Assembly: GCF_000743535.1 (NCBI RefSeq)
Contig: NZ_AVCJ01000014.1
Location: forward strand, 1-43,323
Direction: 5' to 3'
From: Arenimonas donghaensis DSM 18148 = HO3-R19
GTDB taxonomy: Bacteria; Pseudomonadota; Gammaproteobacteria; Xanthomonadales; Xanthomonadaceae
DNA length: 43,323 nucleotides
In this document: positions 17,262 to 26,443 of the stretch, piece by piece
Numbering within the stretch: the stretch's first letter is position 1
Layout of the letters: every line of letters starts with the position of its first letter
The notes under the pieces: model-generated
What the model was told of the DNA's origin: nothing
Databases searched by the model: none
What the model saw: the letters and a program-made list of their open reading frames with translations, nothing else
Position numbers and translations under genes: made by a program

Positions 17262-18998
17262 ATGGCCCGCATTCCCGACGCCTTCATCGACGACCTGCTC
17301 GCCCGGACGGATATCGTCGAGGTGGTGGGGTCGCGCGTGCCGCTCAAACGGCAGGGGCGGGAGTATTCGGCGCGCTGCCCCTTCCACGACGAGCGCTCGC
17401 CCTCGTTCACGGTGTCGCCGACCAAGCAGTTCTACCACTGCTTCGGCTGCGGGGCGCACGGCACCGCCATCAGCTTCCTGATGAACTACGACCGGCTTGA
17501 GTTCCTCGACGCGGTCGAGGAACTGGCCAAGCGCGTGGGCATGGAGGTGCCGCGCGACACCCGCCAGCGCAATGAATCCGGCGAGTCGCGCGACCTGTAT
17601 TCGGCGGTGGACGCGGCGGCGAAATTCTTCCAGCAGCAGCTGCAGGCCAGCACCAAGGCGCGGGCCTATCTGGAGCGTCGCGGTGTCGACCCGGACAACC
17701 AGGCGCGTTTCGGCATCGGTTATGCGCCCGAGGGCTGGGAAGGCCTGAAGTCCGCGCTGGGCACCGACGAGCGCCGGCTGGCGCTGCTGGAGAAGGTGGG
17801 CCTGTTCTCGCGCAACGACGCCGGCCGCGTCTACGACAAGTTCCGCGACCGGGTGATGTTCCCCATCCACGACCGCCGCGGCCGGGTCATCGCCTTCGGC
17901 GGCCGCGTCATGGAAAAGGACGACGGCCCGAAATACCTCAACTCGCCCGAGACGCCGCTGTTCCACAAGGGCCGCGAACTTTACGGCCTGTGGCAGGTGC
18001 GCCAGGCGCACGCGAAGATCCCGCGGCTGATCGTGGTCGAGGGCTACATGGATGTCGTGGCGCTGTTCCAGTTCGGCGTGAACACCGCCGTCGCCACCCT
18101 GGGCACCGCCACCACGCCCGACCACGCCGAACTGCTGTTCCGCAACGCGGCCGACGTGTACTTCTGCTTCGACGGCGACCGCGCCGGCCGCGGCGCCGCC
18201 TGGAAGGCGCTCGAGTCGGTGCTGCCGCGCATGCGCGACGGCCGCCAGGCGTTTTTCCTGTTCCTGCCCGAGGGCGAAGACCCGGACAGCATCGTCCGCA
18301 AGGAAGGCGCCGCCGGTTTCGATGCCCGCCTGGACCAGGCGACGCCGCTGTCGGAGTTCTTCTTCAACGAACTGTCCAAGGACGTGAACCTGGCCGGCAT
18401 GGAGGGCAAGGCGCGGCTGGCCGAACGCGCCAAGCCGCTGATGGCCGGCATCCCCGATGGCGCGTTCCGCGACCTGATGCTCCAGCGTCTGACCGAACTC
18501 ACCGGCGTCGGCCAGCGGGCGCCGGCGGCCGAACCCAGCCGCCCCACCCCGTCCATGCGCGCCGGCCGCGCCGGCGCCGCGGCGCCGCGCCGAAGCCTCG
18601 TGCGCACCGCCATCGCGCTGCTGCTGCAGAAGCCCGCGCTTGCCGAGGCCATCGAGCCGCCCTACCTGTTCGCGGTGCTGCGCCAGCCGGGCATCGAATT
18701 GCTGGTGGAGCTGCTGGACCTGGTGCGCGCCCGCCCGGGCATCACCACCGGCGCGGTCCTGGAACACTTCGCCGAACGCGAGGAAGAACCTGCGCTGCAG
18801 AAACTCGCGCTGCAGGGTTTCCCGGGCGATGAGTCGGCCTGGCGCCACGAGCTCGTGGACGCACTGGCCCAGCTCGACCGCCAGGTGCGCCAGCAGCGCA
18901 TCGACGAACTGCACCAGCGCATCCGCGAAGTCGGCATGTCGGCCTTGAGCGACACCGAAAAGTCCGAACTGCGGGAACTGCACGCCACCCCACGCTAG
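17262..18998 (+). CDS. dnaG: DNA primase
   Basis: The product has 578 residues (581 in E. coli). The start at 17262 gives MARIPDAFIDDLLARTDIV. The N-terminal CHC2 zinc ribbon has Cys39, His42, Cys60 and Cys63 (CPFH...HCFGCG). The central TOPRIM catalytic core shows VVEGYMDVVALFQFG and CFDGDRAGRGAAW. The C-terminal helicase-binding domain ends in TEKSELRELHATPR. It makes RNA primers at the replication fork. No ribosome site is obvious and the upstream REP hairpin is close. In related genomes rpoD usually follows dnaG; here an mscS-type gene follows after 8 bp instead. Confidence 0.96.
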   Translation: MARIPDAFIDDLLARTDIVEVVGSRVPLKRQGREYSARCPFHDERSPSFTVSPTKQFYHCFGCGAHGTAISFLMNYDRLEFLDAVEELAKRVGMEVPRDTRQRNESGESRDLYSAVDAAAKFFQQQLQASTKARAYLERRGVDPDNQARFGIGYAPEGWEGLKSALGTDERRLALLEKVGLFSRNDAGRVYDKFRDRVMFPIHDRRGRVIAFGGRVMEKDDGPKYLNSPETPLFHKGRELYGLWQVRQAHAKIPRLIVVEGYMDVVALFQFGVNTAVATLGTATTPDHAELLFRNAADVYFCFDGDRAGRGAAWKALESVLPRMRDGRQAFFLFLPEGEDPDSIVRKEGAAGFDARLDQATPLSEFFFNELSKDVNLAGMEGKARLAERAKPLMAGIPDGAFRDLMLQRLTELTGVGQRAPAAEPSRPTPSMRAGRAGAAAPRRSLVRTAIALLLQKPALAEAIEPPYLFAVLRQPGIELLVELLDLVRARPGITTGAVLEHFAEREEEPALQKLALQGFPGDESAWRHELVDALAQLDRQVRQQRIDELHQRIREVGMSALSDTEKSELRELHATPR

Positions 18999-19006
18999 GA
19001 GACCCC

Positions 19007-20026
19007 ATGGCCAGCGACACCGGCACCGCCCAGCTTGCCCCCAGCCTGGAACGGCTGGTGGAGGAGATGAACGCCTGGCTCGCCTACCTGCCGCTGCTGG
19101 GCGTCGCCGTGGTGGTCGTGCTGCTGGCCTGGCTGCTCGGGGGCTGGCTGTCGCGGCGGGCGCTGGTGGGCCGGCTGGCCCGCGGCAACCCGTTCATGCA
19201 GGACCTGGCGCGCACGACGGTGCGCTGGGCCGTGCTGCTGGCCGGGGCCCTGGTCGCGCTCGAGATCCTGGACGCCACCGCGCTGGTCGGCGCCGTGCTC
19301 GGCACCGCCGGCGTGCTCGGCGTGGCGCTGGGTTTTGCGTTCAAGGACATCCTGGAAAACTACCTGGCCGGCCTGCTGATGAGCCTGCGCCAGCCGTTCT
19401 CGCCGCGCGACCACGTGGTGATCGACGGCAACGAAGGCGTCGTCGTCGCGCTGACCTCGCGCGCGACGGTCCTGATGACGCTCGACGGCAACCACCTGCG
19501 GCTGCCCAACGCCCTGGTGTTCCGCGGCGTCACGCTCAACTACACGCGCAACCCGAGCCGGCGCTTCGAGTTCGACGTCGGCGTCGGCGTCAACGAGGAC
19601 CTGGTGCGCGCGCAGTCCCTGGGCGTGGAAACGCTGCGCGGCATCGACGGCCTGCTGGCCGAGCCACCGCCGCGGGCCCAGGTCATGGCCCTGGGCGACT
19701 CGAGCGTGAAGGTCCGCTACTTCGGCTGGGTGGACCAGCGCAGCCACGACTTCGGCACGGTGATGGGCGAGGCGATCCGGCGCGTGAAGGTGGGACTGGA
19801 ACGCGCCGGCGTCGACATGCCCGAGCCGACCTACCGCCTGCAGGTGACCAACAAGGACGCGCCGGCCGCCCGGACGGCGACGCCTCCGGCAGCCGCCGGC
19901 GGGACTGGCGATGCCGAAACCAGCGTCGACACGCGCGCCCGGACCGACATCGACCGCCAGATCGACCGGGAGCAGCGCGACAGCGCCGGCGAGAACCTGC
20001 TCGACCCCAACGCCCCGCGCGAATAG
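19007..20026 (+). CDS. MscS-family mechanosensitive ion channel
   Basis: The product has 339 residues. AGGAGA precedes the ATG. Hydrophobic segments lie at about 27-46, 65-80 and 85-125. The third carries the Gly/Ala-rich pore-lining pattern VLGTAGVLGVALGFAFKDILENYLAG, followed by the beta domain (DHVVIDGNEGVVVALTSRATVL and LRLPNALVF). The C-terminal ~50 residues are charged and low-complexity. Such channels open under membrane tension and release solutes on osmotic downshift. It is 8 bp after dnaG and 42 bp before the S9 peptidase gene, so all three may be read together. Confidence 0.9.
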   Translation: MASDTGTAQLAPSLERLVEEMNAWLAYLPLLGVAVVVVLLAWLLGGWLSRRALVGRLARGNPFMQDLARTTVRWAVLLAGALVALEILDATALVGAVLGTAGVLGVALGFAFKDILENYLAGLLMSLRQPFSPRDHVVIDGNEGVVVALTSRATVLMTLDGNHLRLPNALVFRGVTLNYTRNPSRRFEFDVGVGVNEDLVRAQSLGVETLRGIDGLLAEPPPRAQVMALGDSSVKVRYFGWVDQRSHDFGTVMGEAIRRVKVGLERAGVDMPEPTYRLQVTNKDAPAARTATPPAAAGGTGDAETSVDTRARTDIDRQIDREQRDSAGENLLDPNAPRE

Positions 20027-20068
20027 CTGGGCTATCCTCGGGGTTTCCAAGCCACCGGGGATCCCTGA

Positions 20069-22009
20069 ATGCGCCTGATCACGTTGATGCTCGGCGCGGC
20101 GCTGTTGGCGCCGCCCGCCCTGGCCGACACGGCCACCGTGGAACGAATCGCGTCCGGAAACCGGATCAGCGAGAACCTGCCGGAGGTGCCGGCCGAGCTG
20201 GTCGAACGCCTCAACCGCTACCAGAACACCCGCGGCGCCAGCTTCAACGGCTGGCTGCCCGACGGCAGCCTGGTGATCAGCACGCGGTTTGGCGAAACCA
20301 GCCAGGTGCACCGCGTGCGCGCGCCGCTGGGCATGCGCGAACAGATCACCTTCTACGACGAACCCGTCTCCGCGGTGACGGCCGTGCCCGGCCGCGACGG
20401 TTTCCTGTTCGGCAAGGACGTGGGCGGCTCGGAGTTCTGGCAGCTGTTCTGGTATGACCTGGACCAGCGCGAAGCGACGATGCTCACCGACGGCGGCCGC
20501 AGCCAGAACGCGCGGCCGCTGGTGTCCCACGATGGCAAGCACATGGTCTGGGCCAGCACCGCCCGCAACGGCAAGGACTACGACCTGTGGCTGCGTGACC
20601 TGGCCACCGGGGAATCGCGCATCGTGCTGCAGGAAGGCGGACTCTGGACGGCGACGGACTTCTCGCCCGACGGCAAGCGCCTGCTGGTGATGAAGTACGT
20701 CTCGATCAACGAGGCCTACCCCGGCGAGCTGGACCTGGCCAGCGGCAAGCTGCGTATGTTCCCGGTCGACGGCGACAAGGCGGCGTTCAACGCGTTCCTT
20801 TACGCGCCCGACGGCCGCGGCGTGTATTACGTTTCCGACGAGGAGCGCGAGTTCCTGACCCTGCGCCACCACGACCCGCGCGGCGGCGCGCCGACCCTGG
20901 TCAGCGCCGACATTCCCTGGGACGTGACCGACCTGGTCATCGCCGACGATGGCTCGCACCTGGCCTTCGTCAGCAACGAGGACGGCATCAGCAAGCTGCA
21001 CGTGCGCTCGATGCCCGGCCACGCGGCGGTCGCCCTGCCCGACCTGCCGATCGGCGTCATCGGCGGCCTGGGTTTCTCACCCGACGGCAAGCGCCTGGCG
21101 CTGACACTCAACAGCGCCACCTCGCCCAGCGACGTCTACGTGGTCGACCTGGCCGGCGGCGAACTGGCGCGCTGGACGCAAAGCGAAGTCGGCGGCCTGG
21201 ACGCCAGCCAGTTCCGCGCCCCAGAACTGGTGCGTTACCCGACCTTCGACCAGGTCGACGGCAAACCCCGCACGATTCCCGCCTTCTACTACCGCCCCGA
21301 GGGCGACGGCCCCTTCCCGGTGGTGGTGAGCATCCACGGCGGCCCGGAATCGCAGGCCTTCCCGACCTTCAACCCGAGCACCCAGTTCCTTCTGGAGGAA
21401 CTGAAGGTGGCGGTGCTGGTGCCCAACGTGCGCGGCTCGGCCGGCTACGGCAAGACCTACCTGCAGCTCGACAACGGCCTGCTGCGCAAGGATTCGGTGA
21501 AGGACATCGGCGCCCTGCTCGACTGGATCGCCACCCGCCCCGAGCTCGACGCCGACCGCGTCGGCGTGATGGGCGGCAGCTACGGCGGTTACATGGTGCT
21601 GGCCGCGATGGTGGACTACAGCGACCGCATCCGCGCCGGCATCGACGTGGTCGGCATCTCGGACTTCGGCACGTTCCTCAAGAACACCGAGGACTATCGC
21701 CGCGACCTGCGCCGGGCCGAATACGGCGACGAGCGCATTCCGGAGATCAAGGCCTTCCACGACCGCATCGCGCCGCTCAACAACGCCCATCGCATCACGT
21801 CGCCGCTGTTCGTGGCCCAGGGTTACAACGACCCGCGGGTGCCGTGGACCGAGGCCGAGCAGATCGTGAAGGCGGTGCGCGGCAACGGCGGCGACGTCTG
21901 GTACCTGATGTTCAAGGACGAAGGCCACGGCTTCCGCAAGAAGGGCAACAGCGACTACTTCGGCGCGGCGGCGATGCTGTTCTGGCAGGAGTACCTGCTC
22001 GCCGAGTGA
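20069..22009 (+). CDS. S9 family (prolyl oligopeptidase-type) serine peptidase
   Basis: The product has 646 residues. An N-terminal signal peptide (about 1-20, cut after PALA) indicates export to the periplasm. A beta-propeller with repeated SPDGKRL-type blades occupies about 40-380. The C-terminal alpha/beta hydrolase domain has the nucleophile Ser504 in MGGSYGGYM, Asp588 in YNDPRVP and His620 in DEGHGF, a full catalytic triad. Such enzymes remove dipeptides or cut short peptides. A strong hairpin separates its end from the convergent M56 gene. Confidence 0.93.
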   Translation: MRLITLMLGAALLAPPALADTATVERIASGNRISENLPEVPAELVERLNRYQNTRGASFNGWLPDGSLVISTRFGETSQVHRVRAPLGMREQITFYDEPVSAVTAVPGRDGFLFGKDVGGSEFWQLFWYDLDQREATMLTDGGRSQNARPLVSHDGKHMVWASTARNGKDYDLWLRDLATGESRIVLQEGGLWTATDFSPDGKRLLVMKYVSINEAYPGELDLASGKLRMFPVDGDKAAFNAFLYAPDGRGVYYVSDEEREFLTLRHHDPRGGAPTLVSADIPWDVTDLVIADDGSHLAFVSNEDGISKLHVRSMPGHAAVALPDLPIGVIGGLGFSPDGKRLALTLNSATSPSDVYVVDLAGGELARWTQSEVGGLDASQFRAPELVRYPTFDQVDGKPRTIPAFYYRPEGDGPFPVVVSIHGGPESQAFPTFNPSTQFLLEELKVAVLVPNVRGSAGYGKTYLQLDNGLLRKDSVKDIGALLDWIATRPELDADRVGVMGGSYGGYMVLAAMVDYSDRIRAGIDVVGISDFGTFLKNTEDYRRDLRRAEYGDERIPEIKAFHDRIAPLNNAHRITSPLFVAQGYNDPRVPWTEAEQIVKAVRGNGGDVWYLMFKDEGHGFRKKGNSDYFGAAAMLFWQEYLLAE

Positions 22010-22018
22010 AACCGGTCC

Positions 22019-22047
22019 GGGGACGGGTGCAGGCTGCACCCGTCCCC
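22019..22047. terminator. Bidirectional hairpin between convergent genes
   Basis: ggggacgggtgca (22019-22031) and tgcacccgtcccc (22035-22047) form a perfect 13-bp stem with a ggc loop. It lies 9 bp after the S9 peptidase stop and 7 bp before the end of the M56 gene. There is no strong T tract on either side, so termination strength is uncertain. Confidence 0.65.
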
Positions 22048-22054
22048 GCTCGCC

Positions 22055-23914
22055 TTATTGCCCGGCGACCATCTGCGGCGGAGCCCGGTACTGCGGCCTC
22101 GGGTGGCGCATGGCTTCGGTTTCGAAATTGCTCACCGACGTGCCCTCGAACCAGACCGGCACCAGCACCGTCGACGCTACCGCCTGGCCGCCACTGCGCG
22201 CGGGTTCGAAGCGCCAGCGTTTCACCGCCGCGAGGGCGTTGCGCTCGTACACGCCGCTGAGCTTGCTGTCGAAGACCGCGACGTCGACCGGCGTGCCGGT
22301 GGCGTCGACGCTGACCTGCATCACCATGCCCGAGACCACCAGGCTGTCCGGGTTGACGCTGGCCAGGACCGGCAGCCGGGCCGGCTTGGCCAGGCGGATG
22401 CGCGGCGGCTGGTAGCCGGCGGCGCCGGCACCGGGGCTCCCGTCCGCGATGACCAGCACCTTGGGTTCGGAGACCTGGGCTTCGACCTGGTCCTCCGGCA
22501 TCGGCGGCGGCGGCAGGGGCACGTTGTCGGTGTAGAGGAACCGGCGTTCGGCCACCCGCGGTGACGGCAGCGGTGCGCGCTGCGGGGCATGGCCAGCCCG
22601 CTGCGCGACGGGCGCAGCCGGCGCCACGGCCGGAACCGCGTCGGGGGCCGGCGTCGCTTCCGGGGCCGGCGTGGCAACGGGCCGCGCAGGCGCTGCGACC
22701 GGTGCCACGGCCTCTACGGCCGGTGAGGGGGCCGGCGTGACCACCGGAGCCGGCGAGGGCACGCCGGCGCTGGATGCCTGGGGCGTGGACGGCGCTGCGG
22801 TGGCCGGCGCGAGGACCACCGACGCAGGCGCGACTGGCGCCGGCGCAGCGACCTGTCCTTGCACGGCCAGCGGTGGCAGCGGCGCTGCGGCGGTGGCCAG
22901 GGAAATCGCCGGCAGTGTGACGATGGTGGCGGGTTGTTGCTGCCACAGCGCGGCCGCACCGGCCGAACTGGCGAGCACGGCGAGTCCGGCGCCCAGCATC
23001 AGCCGGGCCGGGCCCGGCATGGGTTTCTTGAGCATGGAAATTCTCCAGGTGAGGGGATGGCTGGACTGCCATGCGCAGCCGACCGGCAGTCCAAGGTCGG
23101 CCAGCTGCGTATTCAGGAGCGCGGTCGCGTAGGCGCGACCGGCGCGGGGATGTCGGGCGAGCACGGCGGCGTCGCAGGCCAGTTCCTGGTCCAGGCGCAG
23201 CTTGGCCGCGGCCAGGTGCACCAGGGGGTTGAACCAGAACAGGCAGCGCAGCACGCAGGCCAGGGCGTTGACCGGCAGGTCGCCCCGGCGCAGGTGCACG
23301 CGTTCGTGCGCCAGCACCAGCTGGCGCTGCTGGGCGTCGTAACGATGGTCGAAGTCCGACGGCACGACGATGCGCGGGCGCAGCAGCCCGATGACCACCG
23401 GACCGATGTCGTCGGCACTGGCCTGCCACAGGGTCGCGTCGCGGCGCTGCAGGCGGCCCAGGCGCCGGCGGAAGCGGCGCTGCTGCACCAGCATCCGGGC
23501 TGCCAGCGCCAAGGCACCCATGGCCCAGGCCAGCACGGCGACGGTGTGCGCGTCGACCTGCGGGAACCGGGCGGCCCCGGGAACCGCTTCCCGGGGGAAG
23601 GAACGGGACGCGGCCGCGGGGGTCGAGGCGGTTGCGCTGATCGCAGCCGGGCCCTGGAAGACGCGGGAGGCTTCGTACGACTGGCCCGCGGGGTTCGCTC
23701 GCTCGGAAAGGGCCACGACAGGCGCGTCCACCACCACCCGCGGACCCGGCATGCTGGTGGCCATCAGCGCGGCGGGCAGCAGCAGGTAGAGCCACAGCAC
23801 GGCGCCGGCGCCGAGCCAGCGCCGCCACAGCGGCCGAAGGACCATCACCAGGACGGCGGCCAGGGCCAGCGCCCAGGCGGAACGCAGAAGCCAGTCGAAG
23901 AGCTCAGCGGCCAT
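22055..23914 (-). CDS. M56 (BlaR1-type) membrane metallopeptidase with C-terminal TonB-like domain
   Basis: The product has 619 residues. Membrane segments at about 8-25, 35-52 and 122-142 surround the M56 protease part. The zinc site is HERVH at residues 203-207 (VLAHERVHLRRGD), with the third ligand in QELACDAAV at about 247. After a further hydrophobic segment (about 305-325) comes a long Pro/Ala/Val-rich linker (about 330-490). A TonB C-terminal domain follows (GMVMQVSVDATGTPVDVAV...ALAAVKRWRFEPA). BlaR1-type proteases sense a signal and trigger loss of the BlaI-type repressor encoded just upstream, whose stop overlaps this start by 11 bp. The TonB-like domain replaces the penicillin-binding sensor of BlaR1, so the signal is probably not a beta-lactam. 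Confidence 0.9.
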   Translation of the reverse strand: MAAELFDWLLRSAWALALAAVLVMVLRPLWRRWLGAGAVLWLYLLLPAALMATSMPGPRVVVDAPVVALSERANPAGQSYEASRVFQGPAAISATASTPAAASRSFPREAVPGAARFPQVDAHTVAVLAWAMGALALAARMLVQQRRFRRRLGRLQRRDATLWQASADDIGPVVIGLLRPRIVVPSDFDHRYDAQQRQLVLAHERVHLRRGDLPVNALACVLRCLFWFNPLVHLAAAKLRLDQELACDAAVLARHPRAGRAYATALLNTQLADLGLPVGCAWQSSHPLTWRISMLKKPMPGPARLMLGAGLAVLASSAGAAALWQQQPATIVTLPAISLATAAAPLPPLAVQGQVAAPAPVAPASVVLAPATAAPSTPQASSAGVPSPAPVVTPAPSPAVEAVAPVAAPARPVATPAPEATPAPDAVPAVAPAAPVAQRAGHAPQRAPLPSPRVAERRFLYTDNVPLPPPPMPEDQVEAQVSEPKVLVIADGSPGAGAAGYQPPRIRLAKPARLPVLASVNPDSLVVSGMVMQVSVDATGTPVDVAVFDSKLSGVYERNALAAVKRWRFEPARSGGQAVASTVLVPVWFEGTSVSNFETEAMRHPRPQYRAPPQMVAGQ

Positions 23915-24281
23915 CGTCGAAGTCCTCGATCAGCTTGCGCAGTTCCTCGATGTCGCGGCGGGTCAGCTTGCCCTGCTCGCCGAAGTGCGCGACCAGGGGC
24001 GCGACGCGGCCACCGAATAGTCGGTCGAGCACTCCCTTGCTCTGTTCGGCCAGCCATTGTTCGTGGCTGAGCACCGGGCGGTAGCGATAGCGTCGCCCTT
24101 CGCGTTCGGCCGACAACGCGCCCTTGGTCAGCAGGCGATTGATCAGGGTGCGTACGGTGGCCTCGGCCCAGCCCTGCGGGCCGGCGACGGCGGCGATCAG
24201 GTCCTCGGCGGTGGCTTCACCGGCCGCCCAGAGCGCCTTCATGACTTCGCTTTCGGCTTCGCTGATGGAGATCCCGGCCAT
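23904..24281 (-). CDS. BlaI/MecI/CopY-family transcriptional repressor
   Basis: The product has 125 residues. The N-terminal winged helix is typical: ISEAESEVMKALW, TVRTLINRLLTKGAL and RYRYRPVLS; the C-terminal part is the dimerisation helix pair. These repressors bind TACA...TGTA-type dyads and are inactivated by proteolysis through the partner M56 protease, here encoded downstream with overlapping ends. A well-formed dyad lies directly upstream (24291-24331), so autoregulation is likely. GGAAAG serves as ribosome site. Confidence 0.92.
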   Translation of the reverse strand: MAGISISEAESEVMKALWAAGEATAEDLIAAVAGPQGWAEATVRTLINRLLTKGALSAEREGRRYRYRPVLSHEQWLAEQSKGVLDRLFGGRVAPLVAHFGEQGKLTRRDIEELRKLIEDFDDGR

Positions 24282-24290
24282 GGACTTTCC

Positions 24291-24331
24291 TTTTACACGC
24301 GTAATTGATGATTCAATTTACGCCTGTAAAA
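24291..24331 (-). promoter_or_regulatory. Dyad operator upstream of the BlaI-type repressor
   Basis: ttttacacgcgtaattga (24291-24308) and tcaatttacgcctgtaaaa (24313-24331) are near-perfect reverse complements with one bulge and one mismatch. The outer TACA/TGTA steps match the half-sites recognised by BlaI/MecI repressors. It is strikingly AT-rich for this genome and starts 10 bp upstream of the ATG, so it likely overlaps the promoter. Confidence 0.65.
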
Positions 24332-24338
24332 CCAAAAG

Positions 24339-25295
24339 TCAAGCCGGCAGGAACTCCAGGGCCTGGACCACGTCCGCGGCGTCGCGCAGCAGCCAGTGGT
24401 CGGCCAGCAGGAAGGCGAACAGGGCCATCAGGTAAACGATGGAGTAGTTGAAGACCTGCATCGCGTAAAGCTCGGACGGCGGGTTGAGCAGGCGGATGGC
24501 GTACCAGAGGAACACCCCGCCCAGCACCAGCGCCCCGCCCAGGTAGAACACCCCGCTCATGCCGGCGACATAGGGCAGCACCGTCACCACCAGCAGCAGC
24601 ACCGTGTAGAACAGGATCTGCCAGCGCGTGTAGGTCACGCCGTAGACCACCGGCAACATCGGGATCAGCGCCTTGGCGTAGTCGTCGCGGCGGAAGATCG
24701 CCAGGGCCCAGAAATGCGGCGGGGTCCAGACGTAGATGATCAGCACCAGCAGCAGCGCGTGGTCGTAGTGCAGCGGCGCGCCGGCCAGGCCCCAGAACGA
24801 CACGCCCGCCGGCCAGCCCTTCACCGCCGCCCAACCCAGGGCCGGCGGCGCGGCGCCGGCGAGGCCGCCGATGACGATGTTCTGCGGCGTCGCGCGCTTG
24901 AGGTAGCCGGTGTAGATGATGGCGTAGCCGATGAGCGAGGCGAAGGTGAGCGCCGCGGTGAAGAGGTTCACGCGCCAGGCCAGGATCGCCATCGACAGCG
25001 CGCCCAGCACCAGCGCGAAGGCGAGCACCTGGCCCGGCCGCAGCGAGCCGGTGGCCAGCGGACGATGCTGGGTGCGCGCCATCAGCACGTCGATGCGCTG
25101 GTCGAGCAGGTGGTTGATGGCCGCCGCCGAGGCCGCCGCCAGCCAGATGCCCAGGGCGCCGAGCACGATGCGCTCCCAGGGCCAGGGCTGGCCGGGCTCG
25201 ATCGCCAGGAACATGCCGATGATCGCGGTGAATACGATCAGCGCCACCACCCGTGGCTTGGTCAGCTCCCAATAGGCGGCCAGGGGCAGGCTCAT
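24339..25295 (-). CDS. cyoE: Protoheme IX farnesyltransferase (heme O synthase)
   Basis: The product has 318 residues with about eight to nine membrane segments. The UbiA-type signatures are [19 protein letters not shown] (Asp-rich substrate loop) and [32 protein letters not shown] is also typical. It attaches farnesyl to heme b, giving heme O for cytochrome oxidase. The start at 25295 overlaps the ctaA stop by 4 bp. It is also called ctaB. Confidence 0.94.
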   Translation of the reverse strand: MSLPLAAYWELTKPRVVALIVFTAIIGMFLAIEPGQPWPWERIVLGALGIWLAAASAAAINHLLDQRIDVLMARTQHRPLATGSLRPGQVLAFALVLGALSMAILAWRVNLFTAALTFASLIGYAIIYTGYLKRATPQNIVIGGLAGAAPPALGWAAVKGWPAGVSFWGLAGAPLHYDHALLLVLIIYVWTPPHFWALAIFRRDDYAKALIPMLPVVYGVTYTRWQILFYTVLLLVVTVLPYVAGMSGVFYLGGALVLGGVFLWYAIRLLNPPSELYAMQVFNYSIVYLMALFAFLLADHWLLRDAADVVQALEFLPA

Positions 25296-26437
25296 TCCGG
25301 TGCCCGCAGCCGCGCCAGCAGGCCCATGACGGTAAACAGAAGCAGCGCCGCGCCGGCGTTGTGCGCCACCGCCACCCACAGCGGCAGGCCCGCCACGATG
25401 TTGCTGATGCCCAGCGCCACCTGGGCGCACAGCAGCGCCAGCAGCAGGCCGCCGGAATAACGCAGGCCGGTCGAACGGAGCAGTTTGATCGCCACCACCA
25501 GCAGGTGACCGACGACCAGGAGGGCCATCAGGCGATGCGCCATCTGGATGGCCACGCGCGCCGGGCCGTCGAGCACGCCGCCTTCGTAGTCCACGCCGAT
25601 GCCGCGCCAGAGCACGAAACCTTCGCGGTAGTCCTGCGCCGGCCACCACTGGCCCTGGCAGGTCGGGAACTCGGTGCCGCAGGCCAGGGCCGCGTAGTTG
25701 GCGCTGGTCCAGCCGCCCAGGGCGATCTGCAGCACCAGCAGCACCAGGCCGATCCACAGCAATCGGCGCAGCTTGGGCGCCTCGGCGCTGACCAGTGGCC
25801 CCCCGGGCGTGGTCTTCCAGGCCAGCCAGGTCAGCAGCGACAGGGTCAGCAGGCCGCCCATCAGGTGGGCCATGACGATCACCGGCTTCACCAGCCAGAT
25901 CACCGTCCACATGCCCAGTACGGCCTGGAAGATGATGACCATCAGCAGCAAGGTCGACAGGCGGGCGGCGTCCACGTTCGACCAGCGCAGGGCCTGCACC
26001 AGCAGGATCAGCTCGCCGGCCAGCCACAGCGCCACCGACAGCTCGTGGTTGGGCGCCATGCCCACGCCCATGTAGACCGGAATGGAAATGCCGACCAGGG
26101 CCGCGGCCGCGAGCACGCTGCCCACCCCGCCCTTGCGTTTGCGGGCCGCCAGCAGCGCCAGCGTCAGCACCAGCAGGCCCAGCAGCGCGGCGATGTGGCG
26201 ATGGAATTGTTCGCGCCAGGCCTTGGACACTTCGACCACGCGCTCGAAGCCTTCGTTGGCGGCGGCGATTTCGTGGTCCTGGGTCGGCCAGGTGGCCTTG
26301 CCGTAGCACGTGGGCCAGTCCGGGCAGCTCAGCCCGGCGTTGGACAGCCGGACGAAACCGCCGAAGACGATGACGGCCAGGGCGAGCAGCACGCCGGCCC
26401 AGGCCAGGCGATGGAAGTGTTTGGAAGGTGCGTTCAT
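25292..26437 (-). CDS. ctaA: Heme A synthase (COX15/CtaA family)
   Basis: The product has 381 residues with about eight membrane segments. Conserved histidines lie in [32 protein letters not shown] and [11 protein letters not shown], arranged as in COX15. The Cys pairs [11 protein letters not shown] and [11 protein letters not shown] in the external loops are also family features. It oxidises heme O, made by the next gene product, to heme A for the aa3 oxidase encoded downstream in the window. The start is 6 bp after the SCO-like gene stop. Confidence 0.94.
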   Translation of the reverse strand: MNAPSKHFHRLAWAGVLLALAVIVFGGFVRLSNAGLSCPDWPTCYGKATWPTQDHEIAAANEGFERVVEVSKAWREQFHRHIAALLGLLVLTLALLAARKRKGGVGSVLAAAALVGISIPVYMGVGMAPNHELSVALWLAGELILLVQALRWSNVDAARLSTLLLMVIIFQAVLGMWTVIWLVKPVIVMAHLMGGLLTLSLLTWLAWKTTPGGPLVSAEAPKLRRLLWIGLVLLVLQIALGGWTSANYAALACGTEFPTCQGQWWPAQDYREGFVLWRGIGVDYEGGVLDGPARVAIQMAHRLMALLVVGHLLVVAIKLLRSTGLRYSGGLLLALLCAQVALGISNIVAGLPLWVAVAHNAGAALLLFTVMGLLARLRAPE

Positions 26438-26443
26438 CAGGGC

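Noticed and set aside
16722-21022. Two long minus-strand open frames opposite yqeY-dnaG and mscS-S9 peptidase
   Set aside because: They mirror the codon structure of well-identified plus-strand genes and lack ribosome sites or domains.
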